Positions 36,516-44,752 of a DNA stretch of 64,000 nucleotides are shown piece by piece (positions within the stretch are counted from its first letter, which is position 1; every line of letters starts with the position of its first letter). Where the stretch lies: assembly GCF_900111495.1 (NCBI RefSeq), contig NZ_FOIU01000002.1, positions 930,001 through 994,000 on the forward strand, written 5' to 3'. Position numbers and translations under genes: made by a program. The DNA is from Chryseobacterium wanjuense (GTDB lineage Bacteria; Bacteroidota; Bacteroidia; Flavobacteriales; Weeksellaceae). The notes beneath the pieces are model-generated. The model had not been told where the DNA came from, ran no database searches, and worked only from the letters and a program-made list of their open reading frames with translations.

Positions 36516-39149
36516 TTATTTTACTTTAATATATTCAAAATATTTATAGTCTCTTGTTCTGGCTAATATTCCAAACTGTCCATCGGGCAGAATCAGCCTG
36601 TTATTCTTTTTAACAATATTAAAAACATGTCCTTTAATAGTTGTGGAAATATTTTTGTAGGCAAAAATAATCCCAATTTCTCCTTCTTTCATTCCTTTCT
36701 CTGCCTTAAGATCTTCTAAAGTTGTTGGTTTAAACTTATTATTATAAATTTGTTCTAATAAATCAACTTCTTGTCCTTCAGAAGGTAATGCAGTCTTTAA
36801 TTCACCTGTTGTTAGATATTCTATTACATTTTTAACCACATTTACACAATTAGTATTAGAAATCATAACAACTTCTCCATTTACCACGTGATGATTAAAA
36901 TATGGTAATACTTCATAAATATAATCAATCGCATTTTCACTAGTAATTTTACCTTCAACTATAGCTTCCTGAAGAGCTTTCCATCCTGCTTCAAACTCTT
37001 CTGCTTTCATACTGAAGTTAGGAGGAAGATTTTCCGCCATTCCTGCAAGGCGGCTTATCTCTTGATCAAGCTTTGTAATATTACCGCCAGCTTTCCTGTA
37101 AAGATAATCTAAAAATTTACCTGTTCTTCTGGCGGAATTAGCATGAAAGAATTTTTTTCCTTTATAAAGTACTGCAATCTCTTTCGCTGCATTTTCCACA
37201 AAAAGCACTCTCAACTTCTCAAAATCAGAAGAATGCTTGGTGATATTTTTAATGCCGTCTTTTAAAAGAACTTTTAATCCATTTTTAGAATAATCCCTTA
37301 AAGGAAACGAATATAATGTATTTTTGATTAACTTTTGTACACTTTCCTGTTGACGCGGAAATCTGGAAGTATACAGGACTTCTACTGTGGCATCCAGTGC
37401 TTTTTCTGCCTTAGGCAGCATACTCACCATTGCACTTGTTGCGCCCTGAACCATGTAAATATCATCCCATAATTCTAAAAGCTTCTTTCCTTTGGTGGTC
37501 ATTTTAAGCTCATCTCTGAGCTGAGTCTCTATATAAAAATCTGAAAGAGCAACCCCAATATCCGCATAAGCAACATATAAAGGTAATCCTGATACCCCGG
37601 ATTCAATAGTTGCAAGACTGGCCGATATAACGATAAGGTCGGCAGCAACGCGCAGACATCTTAATGCATCTTCTGCCGCTTTTTTTTGAGCTATATGATA
37701 AAGGAATAATGCAGGAACTTCAGTATCTGTTTCAAGAGTTTGAATTTTACCCGTACGAAGTTTTACCTTTTCATACACTTTGAGATGCAGCATATCAAGA
37801 GGTCTGAATTCTCCGTTTTCAATTTCATTTTCAGCTTCAATTTCCTTTGTTTTTAGATTAAATACTTTTACGGTATTAATTAAAGTTACGATATTATCAG
37901 GGTCTCCTTCCATAAAATATCCTGTAAGCTCACAATGTCTTTCTATGGTATCGGAATCTCTGCTGACTCCCAACGCGAAAAGAGAACCTCTTTGCAGAGG
38001 CTGATGAGCATCATCCATTGCATGTTGAGCCTGCATGAAAGCCATAACGGAAATGACAAAAAGCTCTTTGTTTTCAAACATCTGCCCATAGGCAACCTGA
38101 TTGGTATCCGAAATAATGCCTTTTCCCATATATACACTTTCTCCGTCTAAGGAATGATAAATGTGAAGAATGAGCTTGGGATCATTTTTAATCTTTTTAT
38201 AAACGAATTCTCCGGAAATTGCTGTGAGAATACGGATGGCATAACGGCTTTTGTCTCTGAATGGTTCTACTGCCATTGCAGCTGCTTTGCTTATTGAATC
38301 TACATCACGGGTGAGTTGGGAATCAAAATTTAAAAACTTTAAAAAGTGGTCCCATAACATCTCGTCTGAAAGTTTCTTTGCTTTTCCTTTGTAATCCACA
38401 CCTGTAAGGGCAAAATTGGGAAGCTGATTATAGAAGAACATCAGATCATCGATTGTGGTAAGGCTGCTTCCTGCTTCTTCAAAGCGGGCTATGAGACCTA
38501 CTTGAGCCATTTCCCGGTGATGAGGAAAAAGATAGATGATAGTATCCATATAGTCCTCCACATCGCTGAGGTTAATTTTTATGGCATCAGGAGATTTAGA
38601 AGAATAGGTTAAAGTGGACTCAACCTCATTAATTACGGTTTTTGTTACCTCTCTATTATATTCACGGTAGGGGATGTTAATTGTACATTCGATTTTTCTC
38701 TCTTTGATACCTATCTCAGTATGATGGGTATAATTTTGAGGGTCAATATATCCGGGGCTAATGTTTACCCAGACCTTATTATCAATGCGCTCTAAAAAAG
38801 AGTTTTCAAATTGTTTTGGGTCTACTTTAGGCTCCTGTATGACTAATTTTTCAATCATCTTGGCCTTCACTTTTACATTGTCAATTTTTGCAGGAGGTAT
38901 TTCTTTCAGGTTTACTTTTTCTACTTCTTGCGAATAGTTGATAAAGTTTTTTTCTGCATCAAAAACATAAGTATTGAAATCTGTTGAAGAAGCAAGTAAT
39001 CTGAAAAGTTTGCCTTCATCTACCCACAGATTTGTAAAAAAGGGCTCTATGGAATTGGTTGCAACCTTTTCTCCTCTCATATCTGCCCATATTTCTCTAC
39101 TTATCTTATCAAAATCGCCCATCCTTTTTAAAGGGTTTTTAAAATTCAT
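36516..39149 (-). CDS. Predicted polymorphic toxin with C-terminal papain-like domain (877 aa)
   Basis: No signal peptide. Residues ~1-490 form a long soluble region of unknown family, including KAKKLSDEMLWDHFLKF (~256-272) and LILHIYHSLDGESVYMGKG (~326-344). Residues ~497-540 are hydrophobic (VAADLIVISASLATIE, LPLYVAYADIGVAL). A helical linker follows to ~735. The last ~140 residues hold Cys768 in SNTNCVNVV, His841 in KGHVFNIV and Asp856 in LPDGQFG. That order and spacing fit papain-fold toxin domains, which act as peptidases or deamidases. A one-base gap to an Imm35-like gene supports a toxin/immunity reading. The delivery route is not shown; there is no PAAR, Rhs or T9SS signal, so a type VI or other contact-dependent route is only a guess. 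Confidence 0.7.
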   Translation of the reverse strand: MNFKNPLKRMGDFDKISREIWADMRGEKVATNSIEPFFTNLWVDEGKLFRLLASSTDFNTYVFDAEKNFINYSQEVEKVNLKEIPPAKIDNVKVKAKMIEKLVIQEPKVDPKQFENSFLERIDNKVWVNISPGYIDPQNYTHHTEIGIKERKIECTINIPYREYNREVTKTVINEVESTLTYSSKSPDAIKINLSDVEDYMDTIIYLFPHHREMAQVGLIARFEEAGSSLTTIDDLMFFYNQLPNFALTGVDYKGKAKKLSDEMLWDHFLKFLNFDSQLTRDVDSISKAAAMAVEPFRDKSRYAIRILTAISGEFVYKKIKNDPKLILHIYHSLDGESVYMGKGIISDTNQVAYGQMFENKELFVISVMAFMQAQHAMDDAHQPLQRGSLFALGVSRDSDTIERHCELTGYFMEGDPDNIVTLINTVKVFNLKTKEIEAENEIENGEFRPLDMLHLKVYEKVKLRTGKIQTLETDTEVPALFLYHIAQKKAAEDALRCLRVAADLIVISASLATIESGVSGLPLYVAYADIGVALSDFYIETQLRDELKMTTKGKKLLELWDDIYMVQGATSAMVSMLPKAEKALDATVEVLYTSRFPRQQESVQKLIKNTLYSFPLRDYSKNGLKVLLKDGIKNITKHSSDFEKLRVLFVENAAKEIAVLYKGKKFFHANSARRTGKFLDYLYRKAGGNITKLDQEISRLAGMAENLPPNFSMKAEEFEAGWKALQEAIVEGKITSENAIDYIYEVLPYFNHHVVNGEVVMISNTNCVNVVKNVIEYLTTGELKTALPSEGQEVDLLEQIYNNKFKPTTLEDLKAEKGMKEGEIGIIFAYKNISTTIKGHVFNIVKKNNRLILPDGQFGILARTRDYKYFEYIKVK

Positions 39150-39378
39150 CTTTAAGTTTTTTCATTAATAATATTTTTATGTTCCAGTTGTTGATAAATA
39201 AATTCAGGTTAAAAGAAATTACTCTTTCGTCTGAACCTTTATAGGGCAAATATCAATGCTGGTAACGACAAAAACTGGCGTATAAAAATAAAATTGATTC
39301 GAAAAATAGTTTGTGCGAACAGCCGCTTATTTGCCGGAATTTTGTACATTTAATTAAACCTATAACCCAAAACGTTGT

Positions 39379-41058
39379 ATGAAAGCCTTTTCCCGATTGA
39401 TATTTGCTGTTTGTTTTCTTATCGGAATGATAACTCAGGCTCAGAATAATTATCCCCAGAATTATTTCAGAAACCCTTTAAATATTCCAATAAATCTTGC
39501 GGCTAATTTTGGCGCTGTCCGTTCCAATCATTTTCACATGGGATTGGATATTCGAACCAACAGTCAAGAAAATTTACAAGTAGTTGCCGCCGCAGATGGA
39601 TATGTAAGTCGGATAAAAGTGGAACGATATGGTTTTGGAAATGCCGTTTATATCACCCATCCGAATGGCTACACCACCGTTTATGCCCATTTAAATAAGT
39701 ATTTCGATAAGCTCGATGAATACGTAAAAGAGCGGCAATATAAAGACGAAAAATGGGAACAGGATATTATTTTCTCACCGGATCAGTTTCCTGTGACGAA
39801 AGGACAGCTCATTGCTTTGAGTGGGAATACGGGAGGTTCCGCTGGTCCGCATTTGCATTTTGAAATCAGGGACACAAAAACGGAAGAATGCATCAATCCG
39901 CTGCTTTTTGGGTTTGCTATTCCAGATAATGTTGCGCCGATTATCAGTGGATTGTATTGGTACGATCGACGTTTCAGTACCTATGAACCCGGAGCGAATG
40001 GAATTGCGGTGAAAAAAGCAGGAAATGTCTATACTTCAAATGTTGTTCAGGTTAATTCTTCTCAAATAAGTTTCGCCATAAAAGCGGTTGATAAGGCTAA
40101 TCAAGGGTTTAATCTGGGAATTTATGATGCAGAATTATTGATGGATGGAAAATTAATTTATCATTTTAAAATTGATAAAGTACATTACAATGATACCCGT
40201 TATTTGAATGGCTGTATTGATTATACAAAATTCGTCCGCGATAAAATGAGCATTCAGCATTTGTCGACTTTACCGGGAATGAAATTGAAAGATTACAGCT
40301 CCGGATCAGATGGAATTATCAATCTTCAGGATAACGAAATTCACAATATTGAAATTATTTTAAAAGATATCAAAGGAAACACGAGCCGATTAACAACAAA
40401 AATTCAGTTAGCCAAAAACTCAGATAAAGTTTCATCAGGTGATAAAACAGTAAAACCCAACGAAGCCAAAACAATTAAAACAGAAAATGCGGAAATTAAT
40501 TTAAGCAAAAACGCAGTTTACGATGCTGTAAATTTCACCATGTTCGAAAAATCCGATCCTGAAGCGGTGTCGAATGCTGTTGTTTTAAATGGTTCATACA
40601 TTCCGGTTCATGATTATTTTACTTTAAAAATAAAGTCCAATAGAAGATTAACAGACGAAGAAAAAAACAAAACAGTCATAGAACTCAATTACGGAAGCGA
40701 TAAAAATATCATCAAAGCAAAATGGAATGGCGATTGGGCAGAAGAAGAATTCAACAGGCTTGGAACGGCAAGGCTTTTATTCGACAATTCTTTACCATCC
40801 ATTTCTCCAAGCTGGAAAGACGGAGCTTTGATAAGTTCCGGATTATTAAGATTAAAAGGAACAACCAAAATCGGCGATATAGAATCTTTCCGCGCAGAAT
40901 TGGATGGGAAATGGCTTCGTTTTGCCAGGGTAAAAGATGATTTCGTCTATATTTTTGATGAAAAATGTCCGAAGAGTTCGGGTTCTCATACATTGAAAGT
41001 AACAACGATTAATACGGCAGGAAATACCAATGTGCAGACTTTTACATTTTCGAGATAA
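39379..41058 (+). CDS. Secreted M23 (LytM-type) metallopeptidase (559 aa)
   Basis: A signal peptide (MKAFSRLIFAVCFLIGMITQ, cleavage near AQ) is followed by the M23 domain: His53-x3-Asp57 (HFHMGLDIRT), His104 in YAHLNKY, and His158-x-His160 (GPHLHFEIRD). These are the zinc and catalytic residues, so it is likely an active peptidoglycan endopeptidase. An insertion between residues 110 and 140 is seen inside the domain. Residues ~190-559 are beta-rich Ig-like modules that may bind the wall. It is monocistronic and divergent from the toxin unit. Confidence 0.92.
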   Translation: MKAFSRLIFAVCFLIGMITQAQNNYPQNYFRNPLNIPINLAANFGAVRSNHFHMGLDIRTNSQENLQVVAAADGYVSRIKVERYGFGNAVYITHPNGYTTVYAHLNKYFDKLDEYVKERQYKDEKWEQDIIFSPDQFPVTKGQLIALSGNTGGSAGPHLHFEIRDTKTEECINPLLFGFAIPDNVAPIISGLYWYDRRFSTYEPGANGIAVKKAGNVYTSNVVQVNSSQISFAIKAVDKANQGFNLGIYDAELLMDGKLIYHFKIDKVHYNDTRYLNGCIDYTKFVRDKMSIQHLSTLPGMKLKDYSSGSDGIINLQDNEIHNIEIILKDIKGNTSRLTTKIQLAKNSDKVSSGDKTVKPNEAKTIKTENAEINLSKNAVYDAVNFTMFEKSDPEAVSNAVVLNGSYIPVHDYFTLKIKSNRRLTDEEKNKTVIELNYGSDKNIIKAKWNGDWAEEEFNRLGTARLLFDNSLPSISPSWKDGALISSGLLRLKGTTKIGDIESFRAELDGKWLRFARVKDDFVYIFDEKCPKSSGSHTLKVTTINTAGNTNVQTFTFSR

Positions 41059-41117
41059 ACTGTCTAGATTTATTTTTTTGACGCAAAGTTTTATTTCATT
41101 GATAATTAAATTTAAGT

Positions 41118-41202
41118 GAGCAAAGATGAATCAACAAGTTGATTTGATGAAGCTATATTTTCAAGCTTCGCGATGCAAATTTATTTGCCTTTGCAGCCTT
41201 AA
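41118..41202. repeat. Intergenic repeat family F, copy 2 (inverted)
   Basis: TCAACAAGTTGATTTGATGA, AGCTTCGCGATGCAAAT and TATTTGCCTTTGC are the reverse complement of the blocks at 29709-29766, with an extra ~13-base AT insert between two of the blocks. It lies in the 337-bp spacer 41059-41395. Confidence 0.7.
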
Positions 41203-41249
41203 AAATGAGGATAAAGTAAATAAAATCTTTGCGTTTAAATTATTTAAGC

Positions 41250-41335
41250 ACAAATAGCACAAATGTTTTCACAAATAGACACGAAAATGAAACACAATCA
41301 TCTGTGAAAATTTGTGTAAATCTGTGGGAGAAAAA
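41250..41335. repeat. AT-rich intergenic repeat with CACAAATAG/TGTGAAAATTTGTG units
   Basis: AGCACAAATAGCACAAATG and TTTTCACAAATAG on the left are mirrored by CTGTGAAAATTTGTGTAAAT and CTGTGGGAGAAAAA on the right. The style resembles the element at 17446-17515. Confidence 0.5.
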
Positions 41336-41367
41336 TTTAATAATCCAATCTTTTAATTTTAATTAAA

Positions 41368-41375
41368 TAAATTTG
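41368..41375 (+). promoter_or_regulatory. Putative -7 element (TAAATTTG) of the pigment ligase gene
   Basis: TAAATTTG matches TAnnTTTG and lies 20 bases before the TTG start at 41396. No clear -33 element is seen. Confidence 0.4.
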
Positions 41376-41395
41376 TCTTCTAAAAATAAAAACCA

Positions 41396-42688
41396 TTGGA
41401 ATTCTATCCATCGATCGAAAAATCAGACATTCAGGAAATAAAAAAGTTTCAGGAGCAAAAACTTCAGGAACTTTTGATGTATCTTGAAACCCATTCACCT
41501 TTTTATCAAAAATTATTCAAAGAAAATAATATCAACATTGCTGATATTCAGACGTTGGAAGATTTGCAAAAAATCCCCACAACCACGAAGAATGATATTC
41601 AGCAGAACAACGATGACTTTTTCTGCATCACTCCCGATAAAATTGTGGATTACAGCACCACTTCAGGTACTTTGGGCGATCCTGTAACTTTTGGATTGTC
41701 AGACAATGACCTTGAAAGGCTGGCGTACAATGAAGCAATTTCCTTTGCCTGCGCCGGAATTCAAAAAGGGGACGTTGTCCAGATGATTACAACGATTGAT
41801 AAAAGATTCATGGCCGGACTTGCTTATTTTTTAGGGTTGAGAAAAATGGGAGCAAGCGTCGTGAGAATGGGGCCGGGCATTCCGGAACTTCAGTGGGATT
41901 CTATTTTTAGATATAAGCCAAAATATCTGATTACCGTTCCGTCATTTTTGTTAAAAATGATCGATTATGCCGAAAAACATGGAATCGATTATAACAATTC
42001 CAGTGTTTACGGTGCAGTTTGTATCGGTGAAAGTATCAAGAATCAGGATTTTACGGATAATATTCTTTCGCAAAAGATCAAAGAAAAGTGGAATATTAAA
42101 TTATTTTCAACCTACGCTTCTACGGAAATGAGCACTGCTTTTACAGAGTGCGAATTTCAACAGGGAGGTCACCATCATCCGGAATTAATCATCACCGAAA
42201 TTCTAGATGACGAGGGAAATCTCGTTAAAGAAGGGGAAAGCGGGGAATTAACCATTACGACTTTAGGGGTTGAAGCCATTCCTTTATTAAGATTCAAAAC
42301 AGGAGATATTGTAAAAGCACACTACGAACCTTGTGGATGTGGCAGAAAAACGATGAGACTGGGTCCGGTGATCGGAAGAAAACAACAGATGATCAAATAT
42401 AAAGGGACGACTTTGTATCCGCCTGCGATGAATGATATTTTAAATGATTTTAATAACATCTTGTGTTATCAGATTGTAATTCAGTCGAATGAAATAGGGT
42501 TGGATGAAATTATCATTAAAGTAAGCACAGACAAAGACAACGAAAATTTTGTGAATGAAATTCGCGACCATTTCCGTGCAAAATTGAGGGTAAGTCCGAA
42601 AATTGAATTGATTGATTTTGATGTTTTGTCTAAAGTGGTATTTAATCCAAACAGCAGAAAACCGATCACGTTTATTGATTTGAGATAG
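41396..42688 (+). CDS. AMP-forming acyl/aryl-CoA ligase, phenylacetate-CoA ligase family (430 aa)
   Basis: ANL-superfamily ligase of the PaaK type. The P-loop-like motif is DYSTTSGTLGDPVTFG near 82-97, followed by STYASTEMSTAF and the C-terminal hinge YEPCGCGRKTMRLGPVIGR. It lacks the long C-terminal lid of larger ligases, as is usual in this family. Next to the ammonia-lyase it probably activates 4-coumarate or a related aryl acid as the pigment starter; that is inference from context. The only sensible start is TTG at 41396 (MEFYPSIEKSD); the first in-frame ATG is 27 codons later, past conserved sequence. A GNRA-loop terminator ends the gene. Confidence 0.85.
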   Translation: MEFYPSIEKSDIQEIKKFQEQKLQELLMYLETHSPFYQKLFKENNINIADIQTLEDLQKIPTTTKNDIQQNNDDFFCITPDKIVDYSTTSGTLGDPVTFGLSDNDLERLAYNEAISFACAGIQKGDVVQMITTIDKRFMAGLAYFLGLRKMGASVVRMGPGIPELQWDSIFRYKPKYLITVPSFLLKMIDYAEKHGIDYNNSSVYGAVCIGESIKNQDFTDNILSQKIKEKWNIKLFSTYASTEMSTAFTECEFQQGGHHHPELIITEILDDEGNLVKEGESGELTITTLGVEAIPLLRFKTGDIVKAHYEPCGCGRKTMRLGPVIGRKQQMIKYKGTTLYPPAMNDILNDFNNILCYQIVIQSNEIGLDEIIIKVSTDKDNENFVNEIRDHFRAKLRVSPKIELIDFDVLSKVVFNPNSRKPITFIDLR

Positions 42689-42719
42689 ATTAATAATGAA
42701 ATCAGTAAAAAATAATAGG

Positions 42720-42744
42720 GCAGTTCGCAAGAGCTGCTTTTTTG
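42720..42744 (+). terminator. Rho-independent terminator of the ligase gene
   Basis: GCAGTTC pairs with GAGCTGC (one G-U) around a GCAA tetraloop, followed by T7. Confidence 0.8.
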
Positions 42745-42747
42745 TAA

Positions 42748-42755
42748 TATATTTG
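42748..42755 (+). promoter_or_regulatory. Putative -7 element (TATATTTG) for the 199-aa gene
   Basis: TATATTTG matches TAnnTTTG and lies 22 bases before the next ATG, straight after the preceding terminator, so the downstream gene appears to have its own promoter. Confidence 0.5.
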
Positions 42756-42777
42756 CGGACTCAAAATATTAATAACT

Positions 42778-43377
42778 ATGAAAAAATTATTTCTAATGGT
42801 ATTCATGGCAATTGCAACGACAGTTTTTGCCCAAAGTAAAATTAATTTCGAATCCGGAAATTTAGATATCCTTAAAGGTCAGAGTGAGGTGAACGTTCAA
42901 TTTTTATTTGAAAATGCCAAATTTCAAACGGACAATTACACAGAAGAACAGTATCTTGAGAGAAGAAAAAAAGAATCTTTGGAAAAGAAAACTGAAAAGT
43001 TCTGGGAATCATGGATTGGAGAATGGAATAATCATAGAAATGTTGTTTTCTTTAATAAATTTATTGATGGGTTAAATGAAAAAGCAAAGAAAATTAAATT
43101 TGGAAAAGATTTAAAAACAAAATATACTCTTATCATCGATTCAAAATGGATTTATGCAGGATGGAGCGGATTTGTGATGCAGCCCGGTAAATTATCAACG
43201 GAAATAAGAATTGTAGAAACAGATAATCCTTCTAAAGTTTTAACCAAAATTCAAACCGATAAAATTGAAGGTACAGGAAGCAAAGTGAATTATGGAATGG
43301 AGTATGGCAGAATCTCTGCAGCATACGAAAAGACAGGAAAAGAATTAGGAAAAGAAATTAAAAATGCTTTAAAATAA
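42778..43377 (+). CDS. Secreted protein of unknown function (199 aa)
   Basis: MKKLFLMVFMAIATTVFAQ is a clear signal peptide. The mature protein is charged, with a helical stretch (YLERRKKESLEKKTEKFWES) and beta-like segments (YTLIIDSKWIYAGWSGFVMQ, LSTEIRIVET). I do not recognise a named family. It lies between two pigment genes but has its own promoter motif and is bracketed by terminators, so it may not belong to the pathway. Confidence 0.7.
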   Translation: MKKLFLMVFMAIATTVFAQSKINFESGNLDILKGQSEVNVQFLFENAKFQTDNYTEEQYLERRKKESLEKKTEKFWESWIGEWNNHRNVVFFNKFIDGLNEKAKKIKFGKDLKTKYTLIIDSKWIYAGWSGFVMQPGKLSTEIRIVETDNPSKVLTKIQTDKIEGTGSKVNYGMEYGRISAAYEKTGKELGKEIKNALK

Positions 43378-43380
43378 ACG

Positions 43381-43411
43381 AAAACGGTCTGAAAAATCAG
43401 ACCGTTTTTTT
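43381..43411. terminator. Bidirectional rho-independent terminator
   Basis: AAAACGGTCTGA pairs perfectly with TCAGACCGTTTT around AAAA, with T tracts on both strands. It separates two converging genes; the last codons of the minus-strand gene end at its edge. Confidence 0.88.
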
Positions 43412-44654
43412 ATTGTTGCTGCTTCTCCATTCTGATGAGGTTCGCAAGATTTTTTACTACTGTATCGTGTTTTTTCACGAAAGGATTGTCTTTATTCCAG
43501 ACATAGCCTGCCAAAACTGCGCAGATTTTTCTTTTAACATCGGGATTTTCCGGTCTGTGGAAAAATAACTCCTGAAGATTTCCGGTGTACCATTCCTTCA
43601 CGTAGGTTGTGAAAACATCAACTCCGTACAGAATATAATCTGCAAATTCTTTTTGCCAGTCCACTTTCTCGCCGTTCAGCTGTCTTATTGCTAATTTTGC
43701 AGCGGTCATTCCGCCTTCCGTTGCAAACGCCATTCCCGAAGAGAAAACCGGGTCGAGGAATTCTGAAGCATTTCCCGTCAACGCAAATCCGTCTCCGAAT
43801 AAGCTCTTCACCGAGCATGAATAATCTTTCAGATGTCTCGGCTCGAAAAGAAAATCTACATTTCCAAAACGTTTTACATAATAATCGGAAAGAGAAATAG
43901 CTTTTCTCAAGGCTTCCGTAGTGTCTCCGTTTTCGATCAGTTTTTCAATATATTCTGTAGGCCCTACAATTCCCAAACTTGTATTCCCATTAGAAAAAGG
44001 AATTACCCATAGCCAAACTTCAGTTTCAATAATATCAAAAGAAATTAGAGTTCCTTCCACACCTTCCTCTCTGTTAGTATCCTCTACATGGGCAAAAATC
44101 GCAGAGTGAGGAGATAATTTTGAAGGTTTTTCCAAATCTAAAAGTCTCGGTAAAACTCTTCCGTAACCACTGGAATCGATCACGAATTTGGCGTGAATTT
44201 CCTTCGTTTCACCATCTTTATTTTTTACGGTAGTGATAGAATCTGTGCCATTAAATTCAATACCGATCACTTCTGTTTCAAATTCAAGATCAATACCTTT
44301 GTTCATCACTTCCTGAGCAAGAGTATTATCAAAATCAGCTCTCGGAACCTGCCACGTCCAGTCCCAGCCTTCCCCGAATTTGTCGCTGAAATCAAAAAGA
44401 CAAACTTCGTCGCCACGCAAAAAACGCGCTCCCAGTTTTTTTTCAAAGCCCATTTTATCCAATGCAGGAAAAAGTCCCGCTTCATCAAAGTGATCCATCA
44501 CCCTTGGAATCAAGCTTTCTCCAACGACCAGTCTTGGAAATTTTGTTTTTTCGACAACTTTTACGTTGACATTGTTCTTCTTTAAGTATGAAGAAGATAC
44601 GCATCCGGAAGGCCCAGCCCCGATTACAAGCACGTCAACAAATTCTTTGCTCAT
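43410..44654 (-). CDS. FAD-dependent oxidoreductase with flavin-halogenase motifs (414 aa)
   Basis: The FAD-binding motif GAGPSG is at residues 12-17. The family motif GESLIP follows at 45-50. GFEKKLGARF (69-78) places Lys73 where flavin-dependent phenol/pyrrole halogenases have their catalytic lysine. WLWVIP at 214-219 matches the halogenase signature W-x-W-x-I-P. A second FAD block, GDGFALTGNASEFLDP, lies near 290. Many flexirubins are chlorinated, so this is the candidate halogenase, though related flavoproteins that do not halogenate share these features. It is divergent from the ammonia-lyase gene inside the pigment cluster. Confidence 0.82.
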   Translation of the reverse strand: MSKEFVDVLVIGAGPSGCVSSSYLKKNNVNVKVVEKTKFPRLVVGESLIPRVMDHFDEAGLFPALDKMGFEKKLGARFLRGDEVCLFDFSDKFGEGWDWTWQVPRADFDNTLAQEVMNKGIDLEFETEVIGIEFNGTDSITTVKNKDGETKEIHAKFVIDSSGYGRVLPRLLDLEKPSKLSPHSAIFAHVEDTNREEGVEGTLISFDIIETEVWLWVIPFSNGNTSLGIVGPTEYIEKLIENGDTTEALRKAISLSDYYVKRFGNVDFLFEPRHLKDYSCSVKSLFGDGFALTGNASEFLDPVFSSGMAFATEGGMTAAKLAIRQLNGEKVDWQKEFADYILYGVDVFTTYVKEWYTGNLQELFFHRPENPDVKRKICAVLAGYVWNKDNPFVKKHDTVVKNLANLIRMEKQQQ

Positions 44655-44683
44655 CTTTGATTTTTTATTTTAATAATAACTTC

Positions 44684-44691
44684 TATCTTTG
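44684..44691 (+). promoter_or_regulatory. Putative -7 element (TATCTTTG) of the ammonia-lyase operon
   Basis: TATCTTTG matches TAnnTTTG. A TTTG 24 bases upstream (44656-44659) is a possible, slightly distant -33 element. The ammonia-lyase ATG follows 61 bases downstream. Confidence 0.5.
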
Positions 44692-44752
44692 CCGCAAAAT
44701 TAATGACAATTAATTAATAATTACAAAATTATCTTATTATTACTTTTAATTA

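Noticed and set aside
37780..38150. Open frames opposite the toxin-like gene
   Set aside because: Antisense shadows without start context, domain or spacing to neighbours.
39123..39164. Eight-codon frame (MKKLKDEF) overlapping the toxin gene start
   Set aside because: It is short and AT-driven, with no sign of conservation or attenuation structure; likely chance.
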